From Mycobacterium celatum (GTDB lineage: Bacteria > Actinomycetota > Actinomycetes > Mycobacteriales > Mycobacteriaceae), in contig NZ_LQOM01000046.1 of assembly GCF_002101595.1 (NCBI RefSeq), positions 62,001 to 126,000 of the forward strand: 64,000 bases of DNA, written 5' to 3'. The notes beneath the pieces were generated by a model. That model was not told the DNA's origin and ran no database searches. It worked only from the letters and a program-made list of their open reading frames with translations. Position numbers and translations under genes: made by a program. Below are positions 52,043 through 59,395 of the stretch, one piece after another; the first letter of the stretch is position 1; every line of letters begins with the position of its first letter.

Positions 52043-52708
52043 GTGGCGCAACTTACTTTTCAGCGCGCCCGGACCGAAGAGAAGAAACGCCAGCGCGCGG
52101 CGGCGCTTGTGGAGGCGGCTCGCTCGCTGGCACTGGAGGTCGGGGTCGCGTCGGTGACGTTGACCGAAATCGCCAGCCGCGCCGGGATCCACTATTCAGC
52201 GGTGCGCCGCTACTTCACGTCGCACAAGGAAGTGCTGCTGCACCTCGCCGCCGAAGGCTGGGTTCGGTGGTCGGACACCGTGTGTGACGGGCTGCGCCAG
52301 CCGGGTCCGATGTCGCCTTCACGAGTCGCCGAGACCTTGGCCAATGGGCTGGCGTCCGACCCGCTGTTTTGCGATCTGCTTGCCAACCTGCACCTTCATC
52401 TCGAGCATGAAGTGGATCTCGACCGGGTGATCGAGGTCAGGCGAGTCAGTACCGCCGCGATAACGTCGCTCGCGGATGCCATAGAGCAGGCACTGCCGAC
52501 GTTGGGGCGCTCAGGTGCCCTTGACGTCCTGCTTGCCGCTTACTCACTGGCGGCCCCGCTGTGGCAGATCGCCCATCCTCCAGAGGGGCTCAGGGAGGCC
52601 TACACCGAGGAAGCAGACGTCCCGCCCGACTGGAACATAGACTTCGCGTCTTCGCTGACCCGGCTGCTCACCGCGACGTGTCTGGGGCTCATCGCCCAAG
52701 CAGAGTAG
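52043..52708 (+). CDS. TetR-family transcriptional regulator
   Basis: A 221-residue protein. The N-terminal helix-turn-helix (about 20-62) reads VASVTLTEIASRAGIHYSAV with RRYFTSHKEVLL. The C-terminal ligand-binding domain includes FCDLLANLHLHLEHEVDL, typical of TetR_C regulators. GTG 52043 is preferred to the in-frame GTG at 52025 because of the -10 box six bases before it. An inverted repeat at 51994-52016 may be its operator. It is a likely controller of itself and perhaps of the mmpS-mmpL operon upstream. Confidence 0.9.
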   Translation: MAQLTFQRARTEEKKRQRAAALVEAARSLALEVGVASVTLTEIASRAGIHYSAVRRYFTSHKEVLLHLAAEGWVRWSDTVCDGLRQPGPMSPSRVAETLANGLASDPLFCDLLANLHLHLEHEVDLDRVIEVRRVSTAAITSLADAIEQALPTLGRSGALDVLLAAYSLAAPLWQIAHPPEGLREAYTEEADVPPDWNIDFASSLTRLLTATCLGLIAQAE

Positions 52709-52715
52709 GGCTGGC

Positions 52716-53174
52716 TTACCAGTCCCACACCGACATGTCACCGGGCGGGTACTCCGCGCAGTGGTCGGTTTCCTTGGCGACGACGCCCTTGTTGTTGAAG
52801 AAGATCTTGAAGTTGTTGACCCAGTTGATCGTCATCGGGTCGCGAACACCGGGTTCGTAGAGGTGCTCCGAGTATTCCCTGCGCTCCGCGGGTGAGAGCG
52901 AGAAAAACCAGTGCGCCTTGTCTTGCACGGCCTGGTGGAAATTCTCGTGGTTGTGGTAGTCGTTCATGTACCGCTCGTAGTACACGGGAGCGTAATCCCT
53001 TGCCGCCGCAAGGATTTGCTCGGCGGTGCAGGTGGTGTTGATCATCCGCCGCGGGATCGGGTAGTCCTCGGTGGAGTCGGCGCGGGCGGTGCCGGCGAAC
53101 GCTGTTGCCGCGGCGCCCAGGGCGAGGGCTGCGACACCGGCGCGGACACCAGGGCTCAGGCGAGAAAGACGCAT
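52716..53174 (-). CDS. Small secreted protein (DUF5078-like)
   Basis: A 152-residue protein with a signal peptide (about 1-32, ending TARADSTED). The mature part has INTTCTAEQILAAARDYAPV, the aromatic stretch YYERYMNDYHNHENF and SLSPAERREYSEHLYEPG, with two cysteines likely paired (TTCTAE and DHCAEY). I recall this as the mycobacterial DUF5078 family; the name is uncertain. It converges on the TetR gene with seven bases between stops. Confidence 0.75.
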   Translation of the reverse strand: MRLSRLSPGVRAGVAALALGAAATAFAGTARADSTEDYPIPRRMINTTCTAEQILAAARDYAPVYYERYMNDYHNHENFHQAVQDKAHWFFSLSPAERREYSEHLYEPGVRDPMTINWVNNFKIFFNNKGVVAKETDHCAEYPPGDMSVWDW

Positions 53175-53304
53175 GCGGCTACTATAACGCTCTTGTCACG
53201 GCCATGGTTAGTCGTTCTTACGATTGGTTATCCCGGTCGGCATGCCAAGCATCTCGCACCCCCATCCGCCGTGGCGACCACCGGCGATATGTGAGCATTT
53301 AGCA

Positions 53305-53931
53305 ATGAGAGTCACGCGCATCCTCGGGTCCGTGGTGGCGCTGACGGGATGGGCCGCCGGCATCGCCATTCCCTCCGCTTCTGCCGACCCGCCGTGCCCC
53401 GACGTCGAGGTCGTGTTCGCCCGCGGCACTGGCGAACCACCCGGGCCCGGCGGGGTCGGGCAGGCGTTCGTCGACTCGCTGAGTTCGCACCTTCCCGAGC
53501 GGTCAGTCGCGGTGTATCCGGTCAACTATCCGGCGACCCCGAACTACGCCGAGAGCGCCGCAGAGGGTGCCGACGATGCAAGCGCTCACGTTCGCGAGAC
53601 GGTGGCCGCCTGCCCGAACACGAAGACGGTGCTCGGCGGATATTCGCAGGGCGCCGGAGTCGCCAGTTCGGCCACCGGGAAGCTGCCGCCGCCGGAGGCC
53701 GACCATGTGGCTGCGGTTGTCCTTTTCGGCCGCCCGGCCAGCACATACGCGAGCAACTCGTGGGGCGGTCCGCTGCCGGTGATCAGCCCTGCCTATCAGC
53801 CGAAGACGATGGACTTCTGCGTTCCCGACGATTCCATCTGCTCCGAGGGCAACAACCCGATCGCGCACGTATCCTACGTGGGGTCGGACCTGATCGATCA
53901 GGCCGCGGTATTTGCTGCGGAGCGACTATGA
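53305..53931 (+). CDS. Secreted cutinase-family esterase (Cut5-like)
   Basis: A 208-residue serine esterase with signal peptide (about 1-28, ending PSASADPP). The catalytic serine is in LGGYSQGAGV, the acid in the DFCVPDDSICSEGN loop with its two cysteines, and the histidine in PIAHVSYVGSD; the N-terminal CPDVEVVFARGTGEPPG is standard. In M. tuberculosis the cut5 gene after Rv3723 is split; here the frame is intact. The stop overlaps the start of a PhyH-like gene. Confidence 0.92.
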   Translation: MRVTRILGSVVALTGWAAGIAIPSASADPPCPDVEVVFARGTGEPPGPGGVGQAFVDSLSSHLPERSVAVYPVNYPATPNYAESAAEGADDASAHVRETVAACPNTKTVLGGYSQGAGVASSATGKLPPPEADHVAAVVLFGRPASTYASNSWGGPLPVISPAYQPKTMDFCVPDDSICSEGNNPIAHVSYVGSDLIDQAAVFAAERL

Positions 53932-54782
53932 CCAACGACGACCAGTCCGCCACCACGCTAGAGGACCTTCGGGGCGATCTGGCTCAGCGGTACAAGTGGA
54001 CACCCACCGGCGGGAGCTCGGTCGACCCCGCCGTCGTCGACGCCGACTGGGCGACCCTGGACCGCGACGGCTACGTCGTGTGGGAAAACCTGCTCAGCGC
54101 CGAGGAATGCGAAACGATCCGCGAGGTTGTCCGCCCCTGGCTGGGGCATGCCGGGCGCAACTCGTTCGAGGGCCGGCGCACCCAGCGCATCTACAGCCTG
54201 CTCAGCAGGACGCGGGTCTGCGACCGGCTTGTCGACCATCCACGGGTGTTGGCGGTTCTCGACCGGTTACTGATGCCCAACTACCTGCTTTCGGCGTTGC
54301 AGGCCATCAATATTCAGCATGGTGAGTCCGCCCAGCTGCTCCACCACGACGACGGCTTCTATCCCGTTCCGCGGCCACGGGCACCGTTGGCTGCCGCGAC
54401 GATCTGGGCCATCGACGACTTCACCGCCGACAACGGCGCCACCGTGCTGGTCCCCGGCAGCCACCGCTGGGGCAAGCGCCGGCCCGGCCCCGACGACCCG
54501 CTGCTGCCGGTCGTGATGCCGGCCGGCTCGTGCGTGTTCTTCGTCGGCACCCTGTGGCACGGCGGCGGCGCCAACACCAGCAGCCGCGACCGCCTTGCGA
54601 TCACCGCCCAGTACTGCCAGCCGTGGCTGCGGCCGATGGAGGCCTACCTGCTCTCGGTCCCGCGCGAGATCGCCCGAACGGTCTCCGACGACATTCGCCG
54701 CATGCTCGGCTACAGCATCCACCCGCCGTTCATCGGCGCGGTCGACGGCCTGCATCCGCTGCGGGTGTTAGACGAGCCGTAA
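53928..54782 (+). CDS. Phytanoyl-CoA dioxygenase (PhyH) family protein
   Basis: A 284-residue Fe(II)/2-oxoglutarate-type dioxygenase. The first iron ligands are in QLLHHDDGFYP (HxD), the second histidine in VGTLWHGGGANTS, and the 2-oxoglutarate arginine in SSRDRLAIT. It probably hydroxylates a lipid or other small molecule. The ATGA overlap with the cutinase gene couples a cytosolic oxygenase to a secreted esterase. The 3' end overlaps the remnant of a small helix-turn-helix gene on the other strand. Confidence 0.9.
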   Translation: MTNDDQSATTLEDLRGDLAQRYKWTPTGGSSVDPAVVDADWATLDRDGYVVWENLLSAEECETIREVVRPWLGHAGRNSFEGRRTQRIYSLLSRTRVCDRLVDHPRVLAVLDRLLMPNYLLSALQAINIQHGESAQLLHHDDGFYPVPRPRAPLAAATIWAIDDFTADNGATVLVPGSHRWGKRRPGPDDPLLPVVMPAGSCVFFVGTLWHGGGANTSSRDRLAITAQYCQPWLRPMEAYLLSVPREIARTVSDDIRRMLGYSIHPPFIGAVDGLHPLRVLDEP

Positions 54783-55094
54783 CCAGCGGAACCGGCCGTG
54801 CAGCAGTTGCTTGGGCACCCCGAGGACCTTGCCGATCTCGCTCCAGGACAGTCCGGCGGCGCGGCCGGCCAGGACTGCTTGCTCGTAGCGGGCGCGCGCA
54901 CGTTGCAGATCGTCGCGGGCATCGGCTAGCTCACGCACGCCGGCACCGCTGAGAATGTCGCGACCACGGCATCAGGCGCAGTCGGCGGCAATGGGTCCCG
55001 TCGGTCAAGCTCCCGCTCGAACTCCGGCAAGGGTACGGCGGCGGATCTCGGTCAGCTTGGAGTCGCCTGCCCACCACGGCTTGTCCGTGGCCAT
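54768..55094 (-). pseudogene. Small helix-turn-helix gene broken by two compensating 1-base indels
   Basis: From ATG 55094, after a strong GGAGGGAG site, the frame reads MATDKPWWAGDSKLTEIRRR and then stops after TLAGVRAGA. Removing one G near 55025 continues as TLAEFERELDRRDPLPPTAP to DAVVA. Adding one G near 54960 returns to the first frame as DILSGAGVRELADARDDLQR and on to LSWSEIGKVLGVPKQLLHGR, ending at TAA 54768. The repaired protein would have 108 residues with a C-terminal helix-turn-helix. It could also survive as a 56-residue peptide from GTG 54938. Either a decayed gene or two sequencing errors. Confidence 0.6.
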
Positions 55095-55114
55095 ACCACT
55101 ACTCCCTCCACGGC

Positions 55115-55132
55115 CGTCATCATTTGATGACG
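55115..55132. promoter_or_regulatory. 18-bp perfect palindrome CGTCATCA-TT-TGATGACG
   Basis: The palindrome lies 21 bases upstream of the start of the broken helix-turn-helix gene and 34 bases after the stop of the converging-side polymerase gene. It could be an operator for the small DNA-binding protein, or a hairpin terminator for the gene whose 3' end is at 55166. Confidence 0.45.
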
Positions 55133-55165
55133 CCTCCCGGAAGTATGCGTCGAGCCTCCGACAAG

Positions 55166-56191
55166 CTAAGACTTTCGATCCGTGTCCTTACTCGGCTGAA
55201 CCCTTTTCGGCTCGCCCGGCATCTTCGGATAGTTCGGCGGGTAGGGCAGGTCGCCGAGCCCGCGCTCCTCGTCGGCAGCGACCATGTCCAGCAGCGGCGC
55301 GATCGACTGCTTCGCCGAATCGATGTCCGCCCACGGATCATCGCGTCCCGCAACGAAATCCGGCACCGTCGCGATCGTGTAGTCGTCGGGATCCGCGCCG
55401 GCGAGCTCATCCCACGTCAGCGGCGTGGACACCGTCGCGATCGGCGTCTTGCGCGCCGAGTACGCCGAGGCGAAGGTGCGGTCGCGCGCGTTCTGGTTGA
55501 AGTCGATGAACACCCGTTGGCCGCGTTCCTCTTTCCACCACGACGTCGTCACCGCATCGGGTGCGCGCCGCTCCACCTCGCGCGCCAGCGCGATCCCGGC
55601 CCGGCGCACGGCGATGAAGTCCCAGTCCGTCGCGATCCGCAGGAACACATGCACGCCACGTCCGCCCGAGGTTTTCGGGTAGCCCACCAGACCCAGTTCG
55701 TCGAGCAGCGGCTTGAGTACGTCGACCGCGACGGCGCTGGCCTCCTGAAAACCGGTGCCCGGTTGCGGATCCAGGTCGATACGCAACTCATCGGGGTGCT
55801 CGGTGTCCGGGCAGCGCACCTGCCAGGGGTGCAGTGTGATCGTGCCCATCTGAGCGGCCCACACGATCGACGACGGATGCGTCACCTTGAGCGCGTCGGC
55901 GGTCCGTCCGGACGGAAACGTGACGCGGCAGGTCTGCAGGTAGTCGGGGTGGTGCTGCGGGATGCGCTTCTGGTAGATCTCCTCGCCGTCGATGCCGTCG
56001 GGAAACCGCTGCAGATGAGTGGGGCGGTCGCGCAGTGCGGACAGCATCGGCCCACGCCCCACCGCCAGGTAATACTCGACGAGTTTGCGTTTGGTGCCGG
56101 CTGAGCCCAGCTTCGGGTAGTACACCTTGTCCGGGTTGGTCAACCGGACCGTCACCCCGTCGACGTCAAGTTCTTCTGCGGGCGTTGCCAT
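55166..56191 (-). CDS. LigD-type primase-polymerase (PolDom) protein (Rv3730c-like)
   Basis: A 341-residue AEP-family polymerase related to the POL domain of LigD. VTVRLTNPDKVYYPKLG begins the domain. The metal aspartates are in LRIDLDPQPG and in VFIDFNQNARDRT, and the KTSGGRGVHVFL loop is conserved. It can add ribonucleotides or deoxynucleotides in end-joining or gap repair. ATG 56191 was chosen since the family start follows directly. It is divergent from ligC with 24 bases between starts, supporting a joint repair role. Confidence 0.92.
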   Translation of the reverse strand: MATPAEELDVDGVTVRLTNPDKVYYPKLGSAGTKRKLVEYYLAVGRGPMLSALRDRPTHLQRFPDGIDGEEIYQKRIPQHHPDYLQTCRVTFPSGRTADALKVTHPSSIVWAAQMGTITLHPWQVRCPDTEHPDELRIDLDPQPGTGFQEASAVAVDVLKPLLDELGLVGYPKTSGGRGVHVFLRIATDWDFIAVRRAGIALAREVERRAPDAVTTSWWKEERGQRVFIDFNQNARDRTFASAYSARKTPIATVSTPLTWDELAGADPDDYTIATVPDFVAGRDDPWADIDSAKQSIAPLLDMVAADEERGLGDLPYPPNYPKMPGEPKRVQPSKDTDRKS

Positions 56192-56215
56192 ACCTGATTC
56201 CAGCACAATGAGTCC

Positions 56216-57286
56216 ATGGACCTGCCTGTCATGCCGCCGGTTTCGCCGATGCTGGCCAAACCGGTCGCGTCGATCCCGCCCGACGCGTCCTACGAGCCCA
56301 AGTGGGACGGGTTCAGGTCGATATGCTTCCGCGACGGCGACGACGTCGAGCTCGGCAGCCGCAACGAACGGCCGATGACCCGCTACTTCCCCGAGCTCGT
56401 CGCGGCAATCAAAGCCGAGCTGCCCGAGCGGTGTGTGATCGACGGGGAGATCATCGTCGCCACCGACCATGGATTGGATTTCGAGGCGCTGCAACAGCGC
56501 ATCCATCCCGCCGATTCGCGGGTGCGCATGCTCGCCGAGAAGACACCGGCGTCGTTCATCGCCTTCGACGTGCTCGCTCTCGGCGACGACGACTACACCG
56601 GCCGGCCATTCCACGAGCGTCGCGCCGCACTCGTCGACGCGTTGGCCGACTCCGGCCCGTCGATCCACCTGACACCCGCGACCACCGACCTGGAAACCGC
56701 CCGGCGCTGGTTCGACGAATTCGAAGGTGCAGGCCTCGACGGGCTCATCGCCAAACCGCTGAGCATCACCTACCAGCCGGACAAACGGGTGATGTTCAAG
56801 ATCAAACACGAGCGGACCGCCGACTGCGTGGTCGCCGGCTATCGCGTACACAAGTCCGGCGGCGACGCGATCGGCTCGCTGCTGCTCGGCCTCTACAAGG
56901 ACGACGGCACCCTTGCGTCCGTCGGCGTCATCGGCGCCTTCACGATGGCCGAACGACGGCGCTTGTTCACCGAGTTGCAGCCGCTCGTCACCACATTCGA
57001 CGGCCACCCGTGGAACTGGGCCGCCCACGAAGCGGGCCAACGCACGCCACGCAAGAACGAGTTTTCCCGCTGGAACGCGGGTAAGGACCTCTCGTTCGTA
57101 CCGCTGAGACCCGAACGCGTGGTCGAGGTGCGCTACGACTACATGGAAGGCGAAAGATTCCGCCACACAGCACAATTCAAGCGTTGGCGTCCCGACCGCG
57201 ACCCGCGTTCGTGCACCTATGCCCAACTCGAGCGTCCGCTGACGTTCAGGCTGGGCGACATCGTGCCGGGCCTAGGTCGATTCTGA
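56216..57286 (+). CDS. ligC: ATP-dependent DNA ligase LigC
   Basis: A 356-residue ATP-dependent ligase. The adenylated lysine is Lys29 in YEPKWDGFR (motif I). Later motifs include VIDGEIIV, FIAFDVLAL, GLIAKPL and RVMFKIKHERTADCV, and the oligonucleotide-binding domain follows to VEVRYDYMEGERFRH. It works with the neighbouring polymerase in excision or break repair, apart from LigA and LigD. Length matches Rv3731. Confidence 0.95.
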   Translation: MDLPVMPPVSPMLAKPVASIPPDASYEPKWDGFRSICFRDGDDVELGSRNERPMTRYFPELVAAIKAELPERCVIDGEIIVATDHGLDFEALQQRIHPADSRVRMLAEKTPASFIAFDVLALGDDDYTGRPFHERRAALVDALADSGPSIHLTPATTDLETARRWFDEFEGAGLDGLIAKPLSITYQPDKRVMFKIKHERTADCVVAGYRVHKSGGDAIGSLLLGLYKDDGTLASVGVIGAFTMAERRRLFTELQPLVTTFDGHPWNWAAHEAGQRTPRKNEFSRWNAGKDLSFVPLRPERVVEVRYDYMEGERFRHTAQFKRWRPDRDPRSCTYAQLERPLTFRLGDIVPGLGRF

Positions 57287-57538
57287 ACCCCGTGTCAGCG
57301 CCATCGTGGCCTGCTGGGCCATGCCGGTAACCACGTCCGCGGCCGATACGGCGGCGTTGACCAAGCCGCAAGCGGTTGCGCCAACGACCAGGTGATGAAT
57401 CCGCAGCCGACGCGGAACCCCGCGGCAAGGTCGAACTGGCGGGCCGGCCAATCCTCGTTGCCGTAGCCGCCGCCGATCAGGCCGAGTCCCCCCGCGCCGC
57501 TACCGCTTCGGCAACCACGTGTTTATCCTGCACCGCGA
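57272..57538 (-). pseudogene. Remnant of a nitronate monooxygenase gene
   Basis: On the minus strand the fragment GGLGLIGGGYGNEDWPARQF continues to VGCGFITWSLAQ, the flavin-binding N-terminal region of nitronate monooxygenases. A few codons later, in another frame, comes GLVNAAVSAADVVTGMAQQATM, a typical C-terminal end, with a stop at 57272 inside the ligC 3' end. Most of the roughly 300-residue enzyme is missing and at least one more frameshift separates the upstream VVAEAVAARG. This is a deleted, inactive copy. The rest of the 269-base gap shows nothing else. Confidence 0.55.
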
Positions 57539-57555
57539 TCGGGCACGCGACGCAT

Positions 57556-57924
57556 ATGTCTGTGACAGCGTTTCATGACCTGCCGTTGGCCGACCGTGAC
57601 CGCAAATGGGACGGCGACGCCGCCGAGAAGCGCGTCCGTAAGTGGGCCGACGCGCAGGACAAACCGAACAAGAAATACCGCGACGCCCATGTTTGGTACG
57701 ACAGCGCCAACAAGGACAACTTCACCGCGTACAAGCTGCTGATCGCCGACGTGATCGACGGCAAGCTCAAGGCGGTGCCGCGCGGGGTGATGATCGCCGG
57801 CGCGATCATGGACGGCGCACGCGGCGGTATCGACCTGCCCAAGAGCGACATCGATCGGGTCAAGAGCCATCTGGCCAAGTACTACAAGAAGATGGGCGAA
57901 AACCCGCCCTGGGAGCGCAATTAA
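57556..57924 (+). CDS. Small phage-protein-like (XkdF/DUF6582-like) protein
   Basis: A 122-residue soluble protein from ATG 57556: MSVTAFHDLPLADRDRKWDG, then KKYRDAHVWYDSANKDNFTA, VPRGVMIAGAIMDGARGG and a basic C-terminal stretch DRVKSHLAKYYKKMGENPPW. This pattern resembles a domain seen in phage-like XkdF or prohead-protease-associated proteins, but no other phage gene is nearby. Function unknown and the family name is uncertain. Confidence 0.7.
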   Translation: MSVTAFHDLPLADRDRKWDGDAAEKRVRKWADAQDKPNKKYRDAHVWYDSANKDNFTAYKLLIADVIDGKLKAVPRGVMIAGAIMDGARGGIDLPKSDIDRVKSHLAKYYKKMGENPPWERN

Positions 57925-57935
57925 TCTAGATCGTC

Positions 57936-57995
57936 GAGCGGCCACTTATGACACGCAAAAGCGCGAAAAGTGTGTGATAACTGGCCATTCGGCGC
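57936..57995. repeat. Intergenic inverted repeat, family A, second copy
   Basis: It shares GCCACTTNTGACACGCA and ATAACTGGCCANTCGGCG with the reverse complement of the element at 4709-4773. Like that copy it fills the gap between two convergent genes (stops at 57924 and 57999). The outer arms GGCCACTT/ACTGGCC are imperfect here. Confidence 0.7.
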
Positions 57996-57998
57996 GGG

Positions 57999-58904
57999 TT
58001 AGCAGCGCAGGAACTCGACGATGTAGCCGGCCAGCTCTTCGCCGGCGTCCTCCTGGAGGAAGTGCCCGGCGTCGTTCACCACCGGATGGTCGATGCCCTG
58101 GGCGCCGCGCATCTGGCGCTGGAAGATCGGGGCCATCGCGCCGGTGATCGGGTCGCCGTCGCTGAAGGCCACCAGCATCGGGGTCGGGCTTTCGCACAGC
58201 TTGGCCCACGCCGCCCGGTTGGCCGGTGCGGCGGGGTCATCTGGCGACGTCGGGACCAGGCCCGGCATGGCCCGCGGTCCTGCACAATACGAATCGTCGG
58301 GGAACGGCGCGTCGTACGCCGCCCGCACCGCGTCGCTCATCGGGCGGCGACACCCCGCCGCCACGAATCGTCCGATGTCCAGCGTCGGCAGGCCCTGGAT
58401 TGCATTGCGGAACTGCCACCAGATGTCGGGCATCGGAGTGTCGCCGGTCGGCAGGCCGGTGTTGGCGACGACGATCCGGCTGAACCGGTCCGGATGTTCG
58501 GCGGCCAGCCGCAGCCCGATCAGCCCGCCCCAGTCCTGGCCGACCAGCGTCACCCGCTGCAGATCCAGCTCGTCGAAAACCAGGCTGCGCACCCACTCGA
58601 CGTGACGTGCGTAGGTGTGGTCTTCGCGTCGGGTCGGCTTGTCGGAGCGGCCGAAACCGACCAGGTCCGGGCAGACGACCCGATGCCCCGCGCCGGCCAG
58701 TACCGGGATCATCTTGCGGTACAGGAAGGACCACGAGGGCTCGCCGTGCAGCATGAGTACCGGGTCGGCGTCGTCAGGGCCGTCTTGCACCCAGGCCATC
58801 CGCAGCGTGCCACCCTCGTCGTCGGAGATATCGCAGTACCTAGGGGCATAAGGGAATTCGGGAAGCTCCGCGAACCGATCGTCGGGTGTTCGCAATGTTT
58901 GCAT
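57999..58904 (-). CDS. Haloalkane dehalogenase-like alpha/beta hydrolase
   Basis: A 301-residue alpha/beta hydrolase. The nucleophile is Asp124 in LVGQDWGGLIGLRLA, with the adjacent tryptophan typical of haloalkane dehalogenases. The oxyanion motif is MLHGEPSWSFLYR, and the catalytic His is in NDAGHFLQEDAGEELA. The start MQTLRTPDDRFAELPEFPYA aligns with the N-termini of mycobacterial DhmA/DmbB proteins, so ATG 58904 is preferred over 58916. The natural substrate is unknown; some family members are epoxide or ester hydrolases. Confidence 0.88.
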   Translation of the reverse strand: MQTLRTPDDRFAELPEFPYAPRYCDISDDEGGTLRMAWVQDGPDDADPVLMLHGEPSWSFLYRKMIPVLAGAGHRVVCPDLVGFGRSDKPTRREDHTYARHVEWVRSLVFDELDLQRVTLVGQDWGGLIGLRLAAEHPDRFSRIVVANTGLPTGDTPMPDIWWQFRNAIQGLPTLDIGRFVAAGCRRPMSDAVRAAYDAPFPDDSYCAGPRAMPGLVPTSPDDPAAPANRAAWAKLCESPTPMLVAFSDGDPITGAMAPIFQRQMRGAQGIDHPVVNDAGHFLQEDAGEELAGYIVEFLRC

Positions 58905-58925
58905 GAGGGTGAACATACCGCTAGT

Positions 58926-59390
58926 TCAGTCGGCTAGGGCCGACATCAGCTGGTCCAGGAACGGGCGTTGGCCTTTGAGCAGCTTGACCCTGGCCTGCGC
59001 CACCGGGAACCAGCCGACCCGATCAATCTCAGGGAATTCCTTGATGGTTCCGGAGCCTTTGGGCCATTCCAGTTCGAAGGTGTTGCTGTGCGCGTCGGTG
59101 ATGTCGAGATCGCCTTCCACCGCGAACGCGGTGATGACCTTGCCGCTGGGCTGTTTGAGCGGATCGAAGTCGATGCGCGGCCCGGCCGGCACGGGCAGAC
59201 CGAGTTCTTCTTCGAATTCGCGCTGCGCGACAACCCACGGAACTTCGCCGTCGCTGTACTCCCCTTTCGGGATCGACCACGCGCCGTCGTCCTTGCGGGC
59301 CCAGAACGGTCCGCCCGGATGCGCGATCAACACCTCGACGACCCCCTCGCGCACCCGATACAGCAGCAGCCCCGCACTCAGCTTGGGCAT
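58926..59390 (-). CDS. NUDIX hydrolase
   Basis: A 154-residue protein with the full NUDIX box at residues 43-65 (GEYSDG-E-...-REFEEELGL, pattern Gx5Ex7REUxEExGU). The N-terminus MPKLSAGLLLYRVREGVVEV and the FWARKDDGAWSIPKG segment match a bacterial NUDIX subfamily that removes pyrophosphate from modified nucleotides. It lies six bases from the WS/DGAT gene on the same strand. Substrate unknown. Confidence 0.92.
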   Translation of the reverse strand: MPKLSAGLLLYRVREGVVEVLIAHPGGPFWARKDDGAWSIPKGEYSDGEVPWVVAQREFEEELGLPVPAGPRIDFDPLKQPSGKVITAFAVEGDLDITDAHSNTFELEWPKGSGTIKEFPEIDRVGWFPVAQARVKLLKGQRPFLDQLMSALAD

Positions 59391-59395
59391 ACGGA

